Below, one piece after another: positions 36,657 through 49,193 of a stretch of 64,000 nt of DNA. This DNA is from Pleurodeles waltl (lineage: Eukaryota > Chordata > Amphibia > Caudata > Salamandridae): assembly GCF_031143425.1 (NCBI RefSeq), contig NW_027150048.1:1-64000 (forward strand), written 5' to 3'. A program made the translations under genes and the position numbers. Positions within the stretch are counted from its first letter, which is position 1. Each line of letters starts with the position of its first letter. A model generated the notes under the pieces. The model ran no database searches, was not told the DNA's origin, and worked only from the letters and a program-made list of their open reading frames with translations.

Positions 36657-37639
36657 ACAAAAGTTGAATATTTTTCTAAGTCCCATCTCATAATGAGATG
36701 GGACTTAGAAAAAAAATCAACTTTTGTGAAAAGTCAAAAGAGCTTCCAAGTCCCTTGTCAGAATGGGAATTTGTTACTTCTTTGAAGAAGAAAATTAAAT
36801 TTTGATGTTTTCACTTTTTGGACGATAAAGGTTGAAATTTTTTCCAAGTCCCCATTCAGAATGGGACTTTGTGACTTTTTGGAAGAAATGGATTGAATTT
36901 GGATTTTTTCACTTTTTGGATGAAAAAAGTAGAATTTTTTTCCAAGTGCCCACTCAGAACCGGACTTTGTCACTTTTTTGAAGAAAAAAATTGAAATTTG
37001 ATTTTTTCACTTTTGGGACTAAAAAAGATGAAATTTTGATTTTTTCACTTTTTTGGTGAAAAAAGTTGAAATTTTTTCCCAGTGCCCACTCAGAATGGAA
37101 TTTTTTTCACTTTTTTGTAGAAAAAAATTGAATTTGATTTTTTCACTTTTGGGACTAAAAAAGATGAAATTTGGATTTTTTCACTTTTTTGGTGAAAAAA
37201 GTTGAAATTTTTTCCAATTGCCCACTCAGAATGGATTTTTTTTCACTTTTTTGAAGAAAAAAATTGAAATTTGATTTTTTCACTTTTGGGACTAAAAAAG
37301 ATGAAATTTGGATTTTTTCACTTTTTTGTTGAAAAAAAAGTTTAAATTCTTTCCAAGTGCCCACTCAGAATGAATTTTTTTCACTTTTTTGAAGAAAAAA
37401 ATTGAAATGTGTTTTTTTACTTTTGGGTCTAAAAAGATGAAATTTGGATTTTTTCACTTTTTGGGTGAAAAAAGTTGAAATTTTTTTCAATTGCCCACTC
37501 ATAATGGGACTTTGTCACTTTTTTGACAAAACTATGAATTTGCACTTTTTCACTATTTGGATCAAAAAAGTTTATCTTTCCATCCAAATAGTCAAAATGT
37601 CCCATTCTGACATGGGAAGCGGCACACATGTCAACTTAG
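36657..37639 (+). repeat. HOR unit 40, 983 bp, k=4, class At
   Basis: Palindrome centre 36692. Ends in the cactcataatggg and gacaaaactatg form. The core reads ccaaatagtc where other units have ccaataagtc. Confidence 0.91.
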
Positions 37640-38485
37640 ACAAAAGTTGAATATTTTTCTAAGTCCCATCTCATAATGAGATGGGACTTAGAAAAAAATT
37701 CTACTTTTGTGAAAAGTCAAAAGAGCTTCCAAGTCCCTTGTCAGAATGGGAATTTGTTACTTCTTTGAAGAAGAAAATAAAATGTGGATGTTTTCACTTT
37801 TTGGATGATAAAGGTTGAAATTTTTTCTAAGTCCCCATTCAGAATGGGACGTTGTGACTTTTTTTGAAGAAATGTATTGAATTTGGATTTTTTCACTTTT
37901 TGGATGAAAAAAGTAGACATTTTTTCCAAGTGCCCACTCAGAACCGGACTTTGTCACTTTTTTGAAGAAAAAAATAGAAATTTGATTTTTTCACTTTTGG
38001 GACTAAAAAAGATGAAATTTGGATTTTTTCACTTTTTGGATGAAAAAAGTTGAAATTTTTTCCAAGTGCCTACTCAGAATGGAATTTTTTCACGTTTTTG
38101 AAGATAAAAATTGAAATTTGATTTTTTCACTTTTGGGACAAAAAAAGGTGAAATTTGGATTTTTTCACTTTTTTGGTGAAAAAAGTTGAATTTTTTTCCA
38201 AGTGCCCTCTCAGAATGGAATTTTGTTCACTTTTTTGAAGAAAAAATTGGAATTTGATTTTTTTACTTTTGGGACTAAAAAGATGACATTTTGATTTTTT
38301 CACTTTTTGGATGAAAAAAATTGAAATTTTATTCAAGTGCCCACTCAGAATGGGACTTTGTCACTTTTTTGACAAAAACTATGAATTTGCACTTTTTCAC
38401 TATTTGGATCAAAAAGTTTATCTTTCCATCCAATAAGTCAAAATGTCCCATTCTGACATGGGAAGCGGCACACATGTCAACTTAG
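37640..38485 (+). repeat. HOR unit 41, 846 bp, k=3, class B
   Basis: Palindrome centre 37675 with the ttctacttttg arm. Shares aaaataaaatgtgg with unit 30 and gggacaaaaaaaggtg with units 25 and 27, so it is a mosaic. Confidence 0.91.
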
Positions 38486-39367
38486 ACAAAAGTTGAATAT
38501 TTTTCTAAGTCCCATCTCATAATGAGATGGGACTTAGAAAAAAATTCAACTTTTGTGAAAAGTCAAAAGAGCTTTCAAGTCCCTTGTCAGATGGGAATTT
38601 GTTACTTCTTTGAAGAAGAAAATTAAATTTGGATGTTTTCACTTTTTGGACGATAAAGGTTGACATTTTTTCCAAGTCCCCATTCAGAACCGGACTTTGT
38701 CACTTTTTTGAAAAAAAAATTGAAATTTGATTTCTTTACTTTTGGGACTAAAAAAGATGACATTTGGATTTTTCACTTTTTGGATGAAAAAGTTGAAATC
38801 TTTTCCAAGAGCCTACTCAGAATGGATTTTTTTTCACGTTTTTGAAGAAAACAATTGAAATTAGATTTTTTTCACTTTTGGGACTAAAAAGATGAAATTT
38901 GGATTTTTTCACTTTTTGGATGAAAAAAGTTGAAATTTTTTCCAAGTGCCCACTCAGAATGATTTTTTTCACTTTTTTGAAGAAAAAAATTGAAATTAGT
39001 TTTTTTTACTTTTGGGTCTAAAAAAGATGAAAGTTGGATTTTTTCACTTTTTGGGTGAAAAAAGTTGAAATTTTTTCCAAGTGCCCACTCAGAACCGGAC
39101 TTTGACACTTTTTTGAAGAAAAAAATTGAAATTTGATTTTTTTCACTTTTGGGACTAAAAAAGATGAAATTTGGATTTTTTCACTTTTTGGATGAAAAAA
39201 GTTGAAATTTCTTTCAAGTGCCCACTCAGAATGGGACTTTGTCACTTTTTTGACAAAAACTATGAATTTGTACTTTTTCACTATTTGGATCAAAAAAGTT
39301 TATCTTTCCATCCAATAAGTCAAAATGTCCCATTCTGACATGGGAAGCGGCACACATGTCAACTTAG
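38486..39367 (+). repeat. HOR unit 42, 882 bp, k=4, one anchor segment deleted
   Basis: Palindrome centre 38521. Same loss of the second anchor segment as unit 39 (cccattcagaaccggac, about 38680). From about 38880 it matches unit 5. Confidence 0.91.
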
Positions 39368-40215
39368 ACAAAAGTTGAATATTTTTCTAAGTCCCATCTC
39401 ATAATGAGATGGGACTTAGAAAAAAATTCAACTTTTGTGAAAAGTCAAAAGAGCTTCCAAGTCCCTTGTCAGAATGGGAATTTGTTACTTCTTTGAAGAA
39501 GAAAATTAAATTTGGATGTTTTCACTTTTTGGACGATAAAGGTTGAAATTTTTTCCAAGTCCCCATTCAGAATGGGACGTTGTGACTTTTTTTGAAGAAA
39601 TCTATTGAATTTGGATTTTTTCACTTTTTGGATGAAAAAAGTAGAAATTTTTTCCAAGTGCCCACTCAGAACCGGACTTTGTCACTTTTTTGAAAAAAAA
39701 ATTGAAATTTGATTTCTTTACTTTTGGGACTAAAAAAGATGAAATTTGGATTTTTTCACTTTTTGGATGAAAAAAGTTGAAATTTTTTCCAAGTGCCTAC
39801 TCAGAATGGAATTTTTTTCACTTTTTTGAAGAAAAAAATTAAAATTTGTTTTTTTCACTTTTGGGACTAAAAAAGATGAAAGTTGGATTTTTTCACTTTT
39901 TTGGTGAAAAAAGTTGAAATTCTTTCCAAGTGCCCACTCAGAATGAATTTTTTTCACTTTTTTGAAGAAAAAAATTGAAATTTGATTTTTTTACTTTTGG
40001 GAGTAAAAAAGATGAAATTTGGATTTTTTCACTTTTTGGATGAAAAAAGTTGAAATTTCTTTCAAGTGCCCACTCAGAATGGGACTTTGTCACTTTTTTG
40101 ACAAAAACTATGAATTTGCACTTTTTCACTATTTGGATCAAAAAAGTTTATCTTTCCATCCAATAAGTCAAAATGTCCCATTCTGACATGGGAAGCGGCA
40201 CACATGTCAACTTAG
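39368..40215 (+). repeat. HOR unit 43, 848 bp, k=3, class C
   Basis: Palindrome centre 39403. Counterpart of unit 6 at a distance of 34170 bp. Confidence 0.92.
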
Positions 40216-41196
40216 ACAAAAGTTGAATATTTTTCTAAGTCCCATCTCATAATGAGATGGGACTTAGAAAAAAATTCAACTTTTGTGAAAAGTCAAAAGA
40301 GCTTTCAAGTCCCTTGTCAGAATGGGAATTTGTTACTTCTTTGAAGAAGAAAATTAAATTTGGATGTTTTCACTTTTTGGACGATAAAGGTTGAAATTTT
40401 TTCTAAGTCCCCATTCAGAATGGGACTTTGTGACTTTTTGGAAGAAATGGATTGAATTTGGATTTTTTCACTTTTTGGATGAAAAAAGTAGACATTTTTT
40501 CCAAGTACCCACTCAGAACCGGACGTTGTCACTTTTTTGAAGAAAAAAATTGAAATTTGATTTTTTTCACTTTTGGAACTAAAAAAGATGAAATTTTGAT
40601 TTTTTCACTTTTTGGATGAAAAAAGTTGAAATTTTTTCCAAGTGCCTACTCAGAATGGAATTTTTTTCACTTTTTTGAAGAAAAAAATTGAAATTGATTT
40701 TTTCACTTTTGGGACTAAAAAGATGAAATTTGGATTTTTTCACTTTTTGGATGAAAAAAGTTGAAATTTTTCCAAGTGCCCACTCAGAATGATTTTTTTT
40801 CACTTTTTTGAAGAAAAAAATTGAAATTAGTTTTTTTTACTTTTGGGTCTAAAAAAGATGAAAGTTGGATTTTTTCACTTTTTGGGTGAAAAAAGTTGAA
40901 ATTTTTTCCAAGTGCCCACTCAGAACCGGACTTTGTCACTTTTTTGAAGAAAAAAATTGAAATTTGATTTTTTTCACTTTTGGGACTAAAAAAGATGAAA
41001 TTTGGATTTTTCACTTTTTGGATGAAAAAAGTTGAAATTTCTTTCAAGTGCCCACTCAGAATGGGACTTTGTCACTTTTTTGACAAAAACTATGAATTTG
41101 CACTTTTTCACTATTTGGATCAAAAAGTTTATCTTTCCATCCAATAAGTCAAAATGTCCCATTCTGACATGGGAAGCGGCACACATGTCAACTTAG
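40216..41196 (+). repeat. HOR unit 44, 981 bp, k=4, class A
   Basis: Palindrome centre 40251. Counterpart of unit 7, sharing gtagacattttttcc and aagtaccc. Confidence 0.92.
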
Positions 41197-42455
41197 ACAA
41201 AAGTTGAATATTTTTCTAAGTCCCATCTCATAATGAGATGGGACTTAGAAAAAAAAATCAACTTTTGTGAAAAGTCAAAAGAGCTTCCAAGTCCCTTGTC
41301 AGAATGGGAATTTGTTACTTCTTTGAAGAAGAAAATTAAATTTTGATGTTTTCACTTTTTGGACGATAAAGGTTGAAATTTTTCTAAGTCCCCATTCAGA
41401 ATGGGACTTTGTGACTTTTTGGAAGAAATGGATTGAATTTGGATTTTTTCACTTTTTGGATGAAAAAAGTAGAATTTTTTTCCAAGTGCCCACTCAGAAC
41501 CGGACTTTGTCACTTTTTTGAAGAAAAAAATTGAAATTTGATTTTTTCACTTTGGGACTAAAAAAGATGAAATTTTGATTTTTTCACTTTTTGGATGAAA
41601 AAAAGTTGAAATCTTTTCCAAGAGCCTACTCAGAATGGATTTTTTTTCACGTTTTTGAAGAAAAAAATTGAAATTAGATTTTTTTCACTTTTGGGACTAA
41701 AAAAGATGAAATTTGGATTTTTTCACTTTTTGGATGAAAAAAGTTGAAATTTTTTCCAAGTGCCTACTCAGAATGGAATTTTTTTCACTTTTTTGAAGAA
41801 AAAAATTGAAATTTTATTTTTTCACTTTTGGGACTAAAAAAGATGAAATTTGGACTTTTTCACTTTTTTGGTGAAAAAAGTTGAGATTTTTTCCAAGTGC
41901 CTACTCAGAATGAATTTTTTTCACTTTTTTGAAGAAAAAAATTAAAATTTGTTTTTTTCACTTTTGGGACTAAAAAAGATGAAAGTTGGATTTTTTCACT
42001 TTTTTGGTGAAAAAAGTTGAAATTCTTTCCAAGTGCCCACTCAGAATGAATTTTTTTTCACTTTTTTGAAGAAAAAAATTGAATTTGATTTTTTTACTTT
42101 TGGGAGTAAAAAAGATGAAATTTGGATTTTTTCACTTTTTTGTTGAAAAAAAAGTTTAAATTCTTTCCTAGTGCCCACTCAGAATGAATTTTTTTCACTT
42201 TTTTGAAGAAAAAAATTGAAATATGTTTTTTTTACTTTTGGGTCTAAAAAAGATGAAATTTGGATTTTTTCACTTTTTGGGTGAAAAAAGTTGAAATTTT
42301 TTTCAATTGCCCACTCATAATGGGACTTTGTCACTTTTTTGACAAAACTATGAATTTGCACTTTTTCACTATTTGGATCAAAAAAGTTTATCTTTCCATC
42401 CAATAAGTCAAAATGTCCCATTCTGACATGGGAAGCGGCACACATGTCAACTTAG
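41197..42455 (+). repeat. HOR unit 45, 1259 bp, k=6, class At
   Basis: Palindrome centre 41232. Counterpart of unit 8, including the late gaaaaaaaagtttaaattc monomer. Confidence 0.92.
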
Positions 42456-43303
42456 ACAAAAGTTGAATATTTTTCTAAGTCCCATCTCATAATGAGATGG
42501 GACTTAGAAAAAAATTCTACTTTTGTGAAAAGTCAAAAGAGCTTCCAAGTCCCTTGTCAGAATGGGAATTTGTTACTTCTTTGAAGAAGAAAATTAAATT
42601 TGGATGTTTTCACTTTTTGGACGATAAAGGTTGAAATTTTTTCCAAGTCCCCATTCAGAATGGGACGTTGTGACTTTTTTTTAAGAAATGTATTGAATTT
42701 GGATTTTTTCACTTTTTGGATGAAAAAAGTAGAAATGTTTTCCAAGTGCCCACTCAGACCGGACTTTGTCACTTTTTTGAAGAAAAAAATTGAAATTTGA
42801 TTTTTTCACTTTTGGGACTAAAAAAGATGAAATTTGGATTTTTTCACTTTTTGGATGAAAAAAGTTGAAATTTTTTCCAAGTGCCTACTCAGAATGGAAT
42901 TTTTTTCACGTTTTTGAAGATAAAAATTGAAATTTGATTTTTCACTTTTGGGACAAAAAAAGATGAAATTTGGATTTTTTCACTTTTTTGGTGAAAAAAG
43001 TTGAATTTTTTTCCAAGTGCCCACTCAGAATGGAATTTTGTTCACTTTTTTGAAGAAAAAAATTGGAATTTGATTTTTTTACTTTTGGGACTAAAAAAGA
43101 TGAAATTTTGATTTTTTCACTTTTTGGATGAAAAAAATTGAAATTTTATTCAAGTGCCCACTCAGAATGGGACTTTGTCACTTTTTTGACAAAAACTATG
43201 AATTTGCACTTTTTCACTATGTGGATCCAAAAAGTTTATGTTTCCATCCAATAAGTCAAAATGTCCCATTCTGACATGGGAAGCAGCACACATGTCAACT
43301 TAG
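42456..43303 (+). repeat. HOR unit 46, 848 bp, k=3, class B
   Basis: Palindrome centre 42491 with the ttctacttttg arm. Counterpart of unit 9 but with an extra cacgtttttgaagataaaaa monomer (about 42770-42905). GGATCC at 43223-43228 and agcagcac, as at the end of unit 9. Confidence 0.92.
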
Positions 43304-44013
43304 ACAAAAGTTGAATATTTTTCTAAGTCCCATCTCATAATGAGATGGGACTTAGAAAAAAATTCAACTTTTGTGAAAAGTCAAAAGAGCTTCCAAGTCC
43401 CTTGTCAGAATGGGAATTTGTTACTTCTTTGAAGAAGAAAATTACATTTGGATGTTTTCACTTTTTGGACGATAAAGGTTGAAATTTTTTCGAAGTCCAC
43501 ATTCAGAATGGGACTTTGTGACTTTTTGGAAGAAATGGATTGAATTTGGATTTTTTCACTTTTTGGATGAAAAAAGTAGAATTTTTTTCCAAGTGCCCAC
43601 TCAGAACCGGACTTTGTTACTTTTTTGAAGAAAAAAATTGAAATTTGATTTTTTCACTTTTGGGACTAAAAAAGATGAAATTTGGATGTTTTCACTTTTT
43701 GGATGAAAAAAGTTGAAATTTTTTCCAAGTGCCCACTCAGAATGAATTTTTTTCACTTTTTTGAAGAAAAAAATTGAAATTTGATTTTTTTACTTTTGGG
43801 AGTAAAAAAGATGAAATTTTGATTTTTTCACTTTTTGGATGAAAAAAGTTGAAATTTCTTTCAAGTGCCCACTCAGAATGGGACTTTGTCACTTTTTGAC
43901 AAAAACTATGAATTTGCACTTTTTCACTATTTGGATCAAAAAAGTTTATCTTTCCATCCAATAAGTCAAAATGTCCCATTCTGACATGGGAAGCGGCACA
44001 CATGTCAACTTAG
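43304..44013 (+). repeat. HOR unit 47, 710 bp, k=2, class D
   Basis: Palindrome centre 43339. Counterpart of unit 10 (ttacatttgg, ttcgaagtcc, ggactttgttac). Confidence 0.92.
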
Positions 44014-44996
44014 ACAAAAGTTGAATATTTTTCTAAGTCCCATCTCATAATGAGATGGGACTTAGAAAAAAATTCAACTTTTGTGAAAAGTCAAAAGAGC
44101 TTTCAAGTCCCTTGTCAGAATGGGAATTTGTTACTTCTTTGAAGAAGAAATTAAATTTGGATGTTTTCACTTTTTGGACGATAAAGGTTGAAATTTTTTC
44201 TAAGTCCCCATTCAGAATGGGACTTTGTGACTTTTTGGAAGAAATGGATTGAATTTGGATTTTTTCACTTTTTGGATGAAAAAAGTAGAAATTTTTTCCA
44301 AGTACCCACTCAGAACCGGACGTTGTCACTTTTTTGAAGAAAAAAATTGAAATTTGATTTTTTTCACTTTTGGAACTAAAAAAGATGAAATTTGGATTTT
44401 TTCACTTTTTGGATGAAAAAAGTTGAAATTTTTTCCAAGTGCCTACTCAGAATGGATTTTTTTTTCACTTTTTTGAAGAAAAAAATTGAAATTGATTTTT
44501 TCACTTTTGGGACTAAAAAAGATGAAATTTGGATTTTTTCACTTTTTGGATGAAAAAAGTTGAAATTTTTTCCAAGTGCCCACTCAGAATGATTTTTTTT
44601 CACTTTTTTGAAGAAAAAATTGAAATTAGTTTTTTTTACTTTTGGGTCTAAAAAAGATGAAAGTTGGATTTTTTCACTTTTTGGGTGAAAAAAGTTGAAA
44701 TTTTTTCCAAGTGCCCACTCAGAACCGGACTTTGTCACTTTTTGAAGAAAAAAATTGAAATTTGATTTTTTTCACTTTTGGGACTAAAAAAGATGAAATT
44801 TGGATTTTTTCACTTTTTGGATGAAAAAAGTTGAAATTTCTTTCAAGTGCCCACTCAGAATGGGACTTTGTCACTTTTTTGACAAAAACTATGAATTTGC
44901 ACTTTTTCACTATTTGGATCAAAAAAGTTTATCTTTCCATCCAATAAGTCAAAATGTCCCATTCTGACATGGGAAGCGGCACACATGTCAACTTAG
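44014..44996 (+). repeat. HOR unit 48, 983 bp, k=4, class A
   Basis: Palindrome centre 44049. Counterpart of unit 11. The end of the unit lacks the gatatggg variant seen after unit 11. Confidence 0.92.
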
Positions 44997-46254
44997 ACAA
45001 AAGTTGAATATTTTTCTAAGTCCCATCTCATAATGAGATGGGACTTAGAAAAAAATTCAACTTTTGTGAAAAGTCAAAAGAGCTTCCAAGTCCCTTGTCA
45101 GAATGGGAATTTGTTACTTCTTTGAAGAAGAAAATTAAATTTGGATGTTTTCACTTTTTGGACGATAAAGGTTGAAATTTTTTCCAAGTCCCCATTCAGA
45201 ATGGGACTTTGTGACTTTTTTTGAAGAAATCTATTGAATTTGGATTTTTTCACTTTTTGGATGAAAAAAGTAGAAATTTTTTCCAAGTGCCCACTCAGAA
45301 CCGGACTTTGTCACTTTTTTGAAAAAAAAATTGAAATTTGATTTCTTTACTTTTGGGACTAAAAAAGATGACATTTGGATTTTTTCACTTTTTGGATGAA
45401 AAAAGTTGAAATCTTTTCCAAGAGCCTACTCAGAATGGATTTTTTTTCACGTTTTGAAGAAAAAAATTGAAATTAGATTTTTTTCACTTTTGGGACTAAA
45501 AAAGATGAAATTTGGATTTTTTCACTTTTTGGATGAAAAAAGTTGAAATTTTTTCCAAGTGCCTACTCAGAATGGAATTTTTTTCACTTTTTTGAAGAAA
45601 AAAATTGAAATTTTATTTTTTCACTTTTGGGACTAAAAAAGATGAAATTTGGACTTTTTCACTTTTTTGGTGAAAAAAGTTGAGATTTTTTCCAAGTGCC
45701 TACTCAGAATGGAATTTTTTTCACTTTTTTGAAGAAAAAAATTAAAATTTGTTTTTTTCACTTTTGGGACTAAAAAAGATGAAAGTTGGATTTTTTCACT
45801 TTTTTGGTGAAAAAAGTTGAAATTCTTTCCAAGTGCCCACTCAGAACCGGACTTTGTTACTTTTTTGAAGAAAACAATTGAAATTTGATTTTTTTCACTT
45901 TTGGGACTAAAAAAGATGAAATTTGGATGTTTTCACTTTTTGGATGAAAAAAGTTGAAATTTTTTCCAAGTGCCCACTCAGAATGAATTTTTTCACTTTT
46001 TTGAAGAAAAAAATTGAAATTTGATTTTTTTACTTTTGGGAGTAAAAAAGATGAAATTTGGATTTTTTCACTTTTTGGATGAAAAAAGTTGAAATTTCTT
46101 TCAAGTGCCCACTCAGAATGGGACTTTGTCACTTTTTTGACAAAAACTATGAATTTGCACTTTTTCACTATTTGGATCAAAAAAGTTTATCTTTCCATCC
46201 AATAAGTCAAAATGTCCCATTCTGACATGGGAAGCGGCACACATGTCAACTTAG
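44997..46254 (+). repeat. HOR unit 49, 1258 bp, k=6, class C-like
   Basis: Palindrome centre 45032. Counterpart of unit 37. The anchor reads gactttgtgac with gaaatctattg, a mix of A and C. Confidence 0.91.
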
Positions 46255-47366
46255 ACAAAAGTTGAATATTTTTCTAAGTCCCATCTCATAATGAGATGGG
46301 ACTTAGAAAAAAATTCAACTTTTGTGAAAAGTCAAAAGAGCTTTCAAGTCCCTTGTCAGAATGGGAATTTGTTACTTCTTTGAAGAAGAAAATTAAATTT
46401 GGATGTTTTCACTTTTGGACGATAAAGGTTGAAATTTTTTCTAAGTCCCCATTCAGAATGGGACTTTGTGACTTTTTGGAAGAAATGGATTGAATTTGGA
46501 TTTTTTCACTTTTTGGATGAAAAAAGTAGAAATTTTTTCCAAGTACCCACTCAGAAGCGGACGTTGTCACTTTTTGAAGAAAAAAATTGAAATTTGATTT
46601 TTTTCACTTTTGGAACTAAAAAAGATGAAATTTGGATTTTTTCACTTTTTGATGAAAAAAGTTGAAATTTTTTCCAAGTGCCTACTCAGAATGGAATTTT
46701 TTTCACTTTTTGAAGAAAAAAATTGAAATTGATTTTTTCACTTTTGGGACTAAAAAAGATGAAATTTGGATTTTTTCACTTTTGGATGAAAAAAGTTGAA
46801 ATTTTTTCCAAGTGCCCACTCAGAATGATTTTTTGTCACTTTTTGAAGAAAAAAATTGAAATTTGATTTTTTTCACTTTTGGGACTAAAAAAGATGAAAT
46901 TTGGATGTTTTCACTTTTTGGATGAAAAAAGTTGACATTTTTTCCAAGTGCCTACTCAGAATGGAATTGTTTTCAATTTTTTGAAGAAAAAATTGAAATT
47001 TGATATTTTCACTTTTGGACTAAAAAAGATGAAATTTGGATTTTTTCACTTTTTGCATGAAAAAAGTTGAAATTTTTTCCAAGTGCCCACTCAGAATGAA
47101 TTTTTTTCACTTGTTTGAAGAAAAAAATTGAAATTTGATTTTTTACTTTTGGGAGTAAAAAAGATGAAATTTGGATTTTTCACTTTTTGGATGAAAAAAG
47201 TTGAAATTTCTTTCAAGTGCCCACTCAGAATGGGACTTTGTCACTTTTTTGACACAAACTATGAATTTGCACTTTTTCACTATTTGGATCAAAAAAGTTT
47301 ATCTTTCCATCCAATAAGTCAAAATGTCCCATTCTGACATGGGAAGCGGCACACATGTCAACTTAG
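46255..47366 (+). repeat. HOR unit 50, 1112 bp, k=5, class A
   Basis: Palindrome centre 46290. Counterpart of unit 38 (cacttgtttgaag at 47108, gacacaaactatg at 47251). Junction reads cagaagcggacg. Confidence 0.91.
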
Positions 47367-48211
47367 ACAAAAGTTGAATATTTTTCTAAGTCCCATCTCA
47401 TAATGAGATGGGACTTAGAAAAAAATTCAACTTTTGTGAAAAGTCAAAAGAGCTTCCAAGTCCCTTGTCAGAATGGGAATTTGTTACTTCTTTGAAGAAG
47501 AAAATTAAATTTGGATGTTTTCACTTTTTGGACGATAAAGGTTGAAATTTTTTCTAAGTCCCCATTCAGAATGGGACTTTGTGACTTTTGGAAGAAATGG
47601 ATTGAATTTGGATTTTTTCACTTTTTGGATGAAAAAAGTAGAAATTTTTTCCAAGTGCCCACTCAGAACCGGACTTTGTCACTTTTTTGAAGAAAAAAAT
47701 CTGCAATTTGATTTTTTTCACTTTTGGACTAAAAAAGATGAAATTTGGATGTTTTCACTTTTTGGATGAAAAAAGTTGAAATTTTTCCAAGTGCCTACTC
47801 AGAATGGATTTTTTTTCAATTTTTTGAAGAAAAAAATTGAAATTTGATATTTTCACTTTTGGGACTAAAAAAGATGAAATTTGGATGTTTTCACTTTTTG
47901 CATGAAAAAAGTTGAAATTCTTTCTAAGTGCCCACTCAGAATGATTTTTTTTCACTTTTTGAAGAAAAAAATTGAAATTTGATTTTTTTACTTTTGGGAC
48001 TAAAAAAGATGAAATTTGGATTTTCTCACTTTTTGGATGAAAAAAGTTGAAATTTCTTTCAAGTGCCCACTCAGAATGGGACTTTGTCACTTTTTTGACA
48101 AAAGCTATGAATTGCACTTTTTCACTATTTGGATCAAAAAAGTTTATCTTTCCATCCAATAAGTCAAAATGTCCCATTCTGACATGGGAAGCGGCACACA
48201 TGTCAACTTAG
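47367..48211 (+). repeat. HOR unit 51, 845 bp, k=3, class A
   Basis: Palindrome centre 47402. First monomer has aaatctgcaatttg. Ends with gacaaaagctatg, which is otherwise the hallmark of subfamily II beyond the gap. Confidence 0.91.
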
Positions 48212-49193
48212 ACAAAAGTTGAATATTTTTCTAAGTCCCATCTCATAATGAGATGGGACTTAGAAAAAAATTCAACTTTTGTGAAAAGTCAAAAGAGCTT
48301 TCAAGTCCCTTGTCAGAATGGGAATTTGTTACTTCTTTGAAGAAGAAAATTAAATTTGGATGTTTTCACTTTTTGGACGATAAAGGTTGAAATTTTTTCT
48401 AAGTCCCCATTCAGAATGGGACTTTGTGACTTTTTGGAAGAAATGGATTGAATTTGGATTTTTTCACTTTTTGGATGAAAAAAGTAGAAATTTTTTCCAA
48501 GTACCCACTCAGAACCGGACGTTGTCACTTTTTTGAAGAAAAAAATTGAAATTTGATTTTTTTCACTTTTGGAACTAAAAAAGATGAAATTTGGATTTTT
48601 TCACTTTTTGGATGAAAAAAGTTGAAATTTTTTCCAAGTGCCTACTCAGAATGGAATTTTTTTCACTTTTTTGAAGAAAAAAATTGAAATTGATTTTTTC
48701 ACTTTTGGGACTAAAAAGATGAAATTTGGATTTTTTCACTTTTTTGGTGAAAAAAGTTGACATTTTTTCCAAGTGCCCACTCAGAATGGATTTTTTTTCA
48801 CTTTTTTGAAGAAAAAAATTAAAATTTGATTTTTTCACTTTTTGGACTAAAAAAGATGAAATTTGGATTTTTTCACTTTTTTGGTGAAAAAAGTTGAAAT
48901 TCTTTCTAAGTGCCCACTCAGAATGATTTTTTTTCACTTTTTTGAAGAAAAAAATTTAAATTTGATTTTTTTACTTTTGGGACTAAAAAAGATGAAATTT
49001 GGATTTTCTCACTTTTTGGATGAAAAAAGTTGAAATTTCTTTCAAGTGCCCACTCAGAATGGGACTTTGTCACTTTTTTGACAAAAACTATGAATTTGCA
49101 CTTTTTCACTATTTGATCAAAAAAGTTTATCTTTCCATCCAATAAGTCAAATGTCCCATTCTGACATGGGAAGCGGCACACATGTCAACTTAG
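48212..49193 (+). repeat. HOR unit 52, 982 bp, k=4, class A
   Basis: Palindrome centre 48247. Counterpart of unit 31 at about 20.18 kb. The end has single-base losses (atttgatcaaa, gtcaaatgtccc). Confidence 0.91.

Noticed and set aside
47755..48201. Longest open frames, about 148 codons on the minus strand, and dozens of shorter ones with Lys/Ser/Phe-rich repeats
   Set aside because: They are the repeat read in frame. They start and stop at satellite positions, differ between sister units through homopolymer changes, show no domain and no initiation context, and equal frames arise on both strands.
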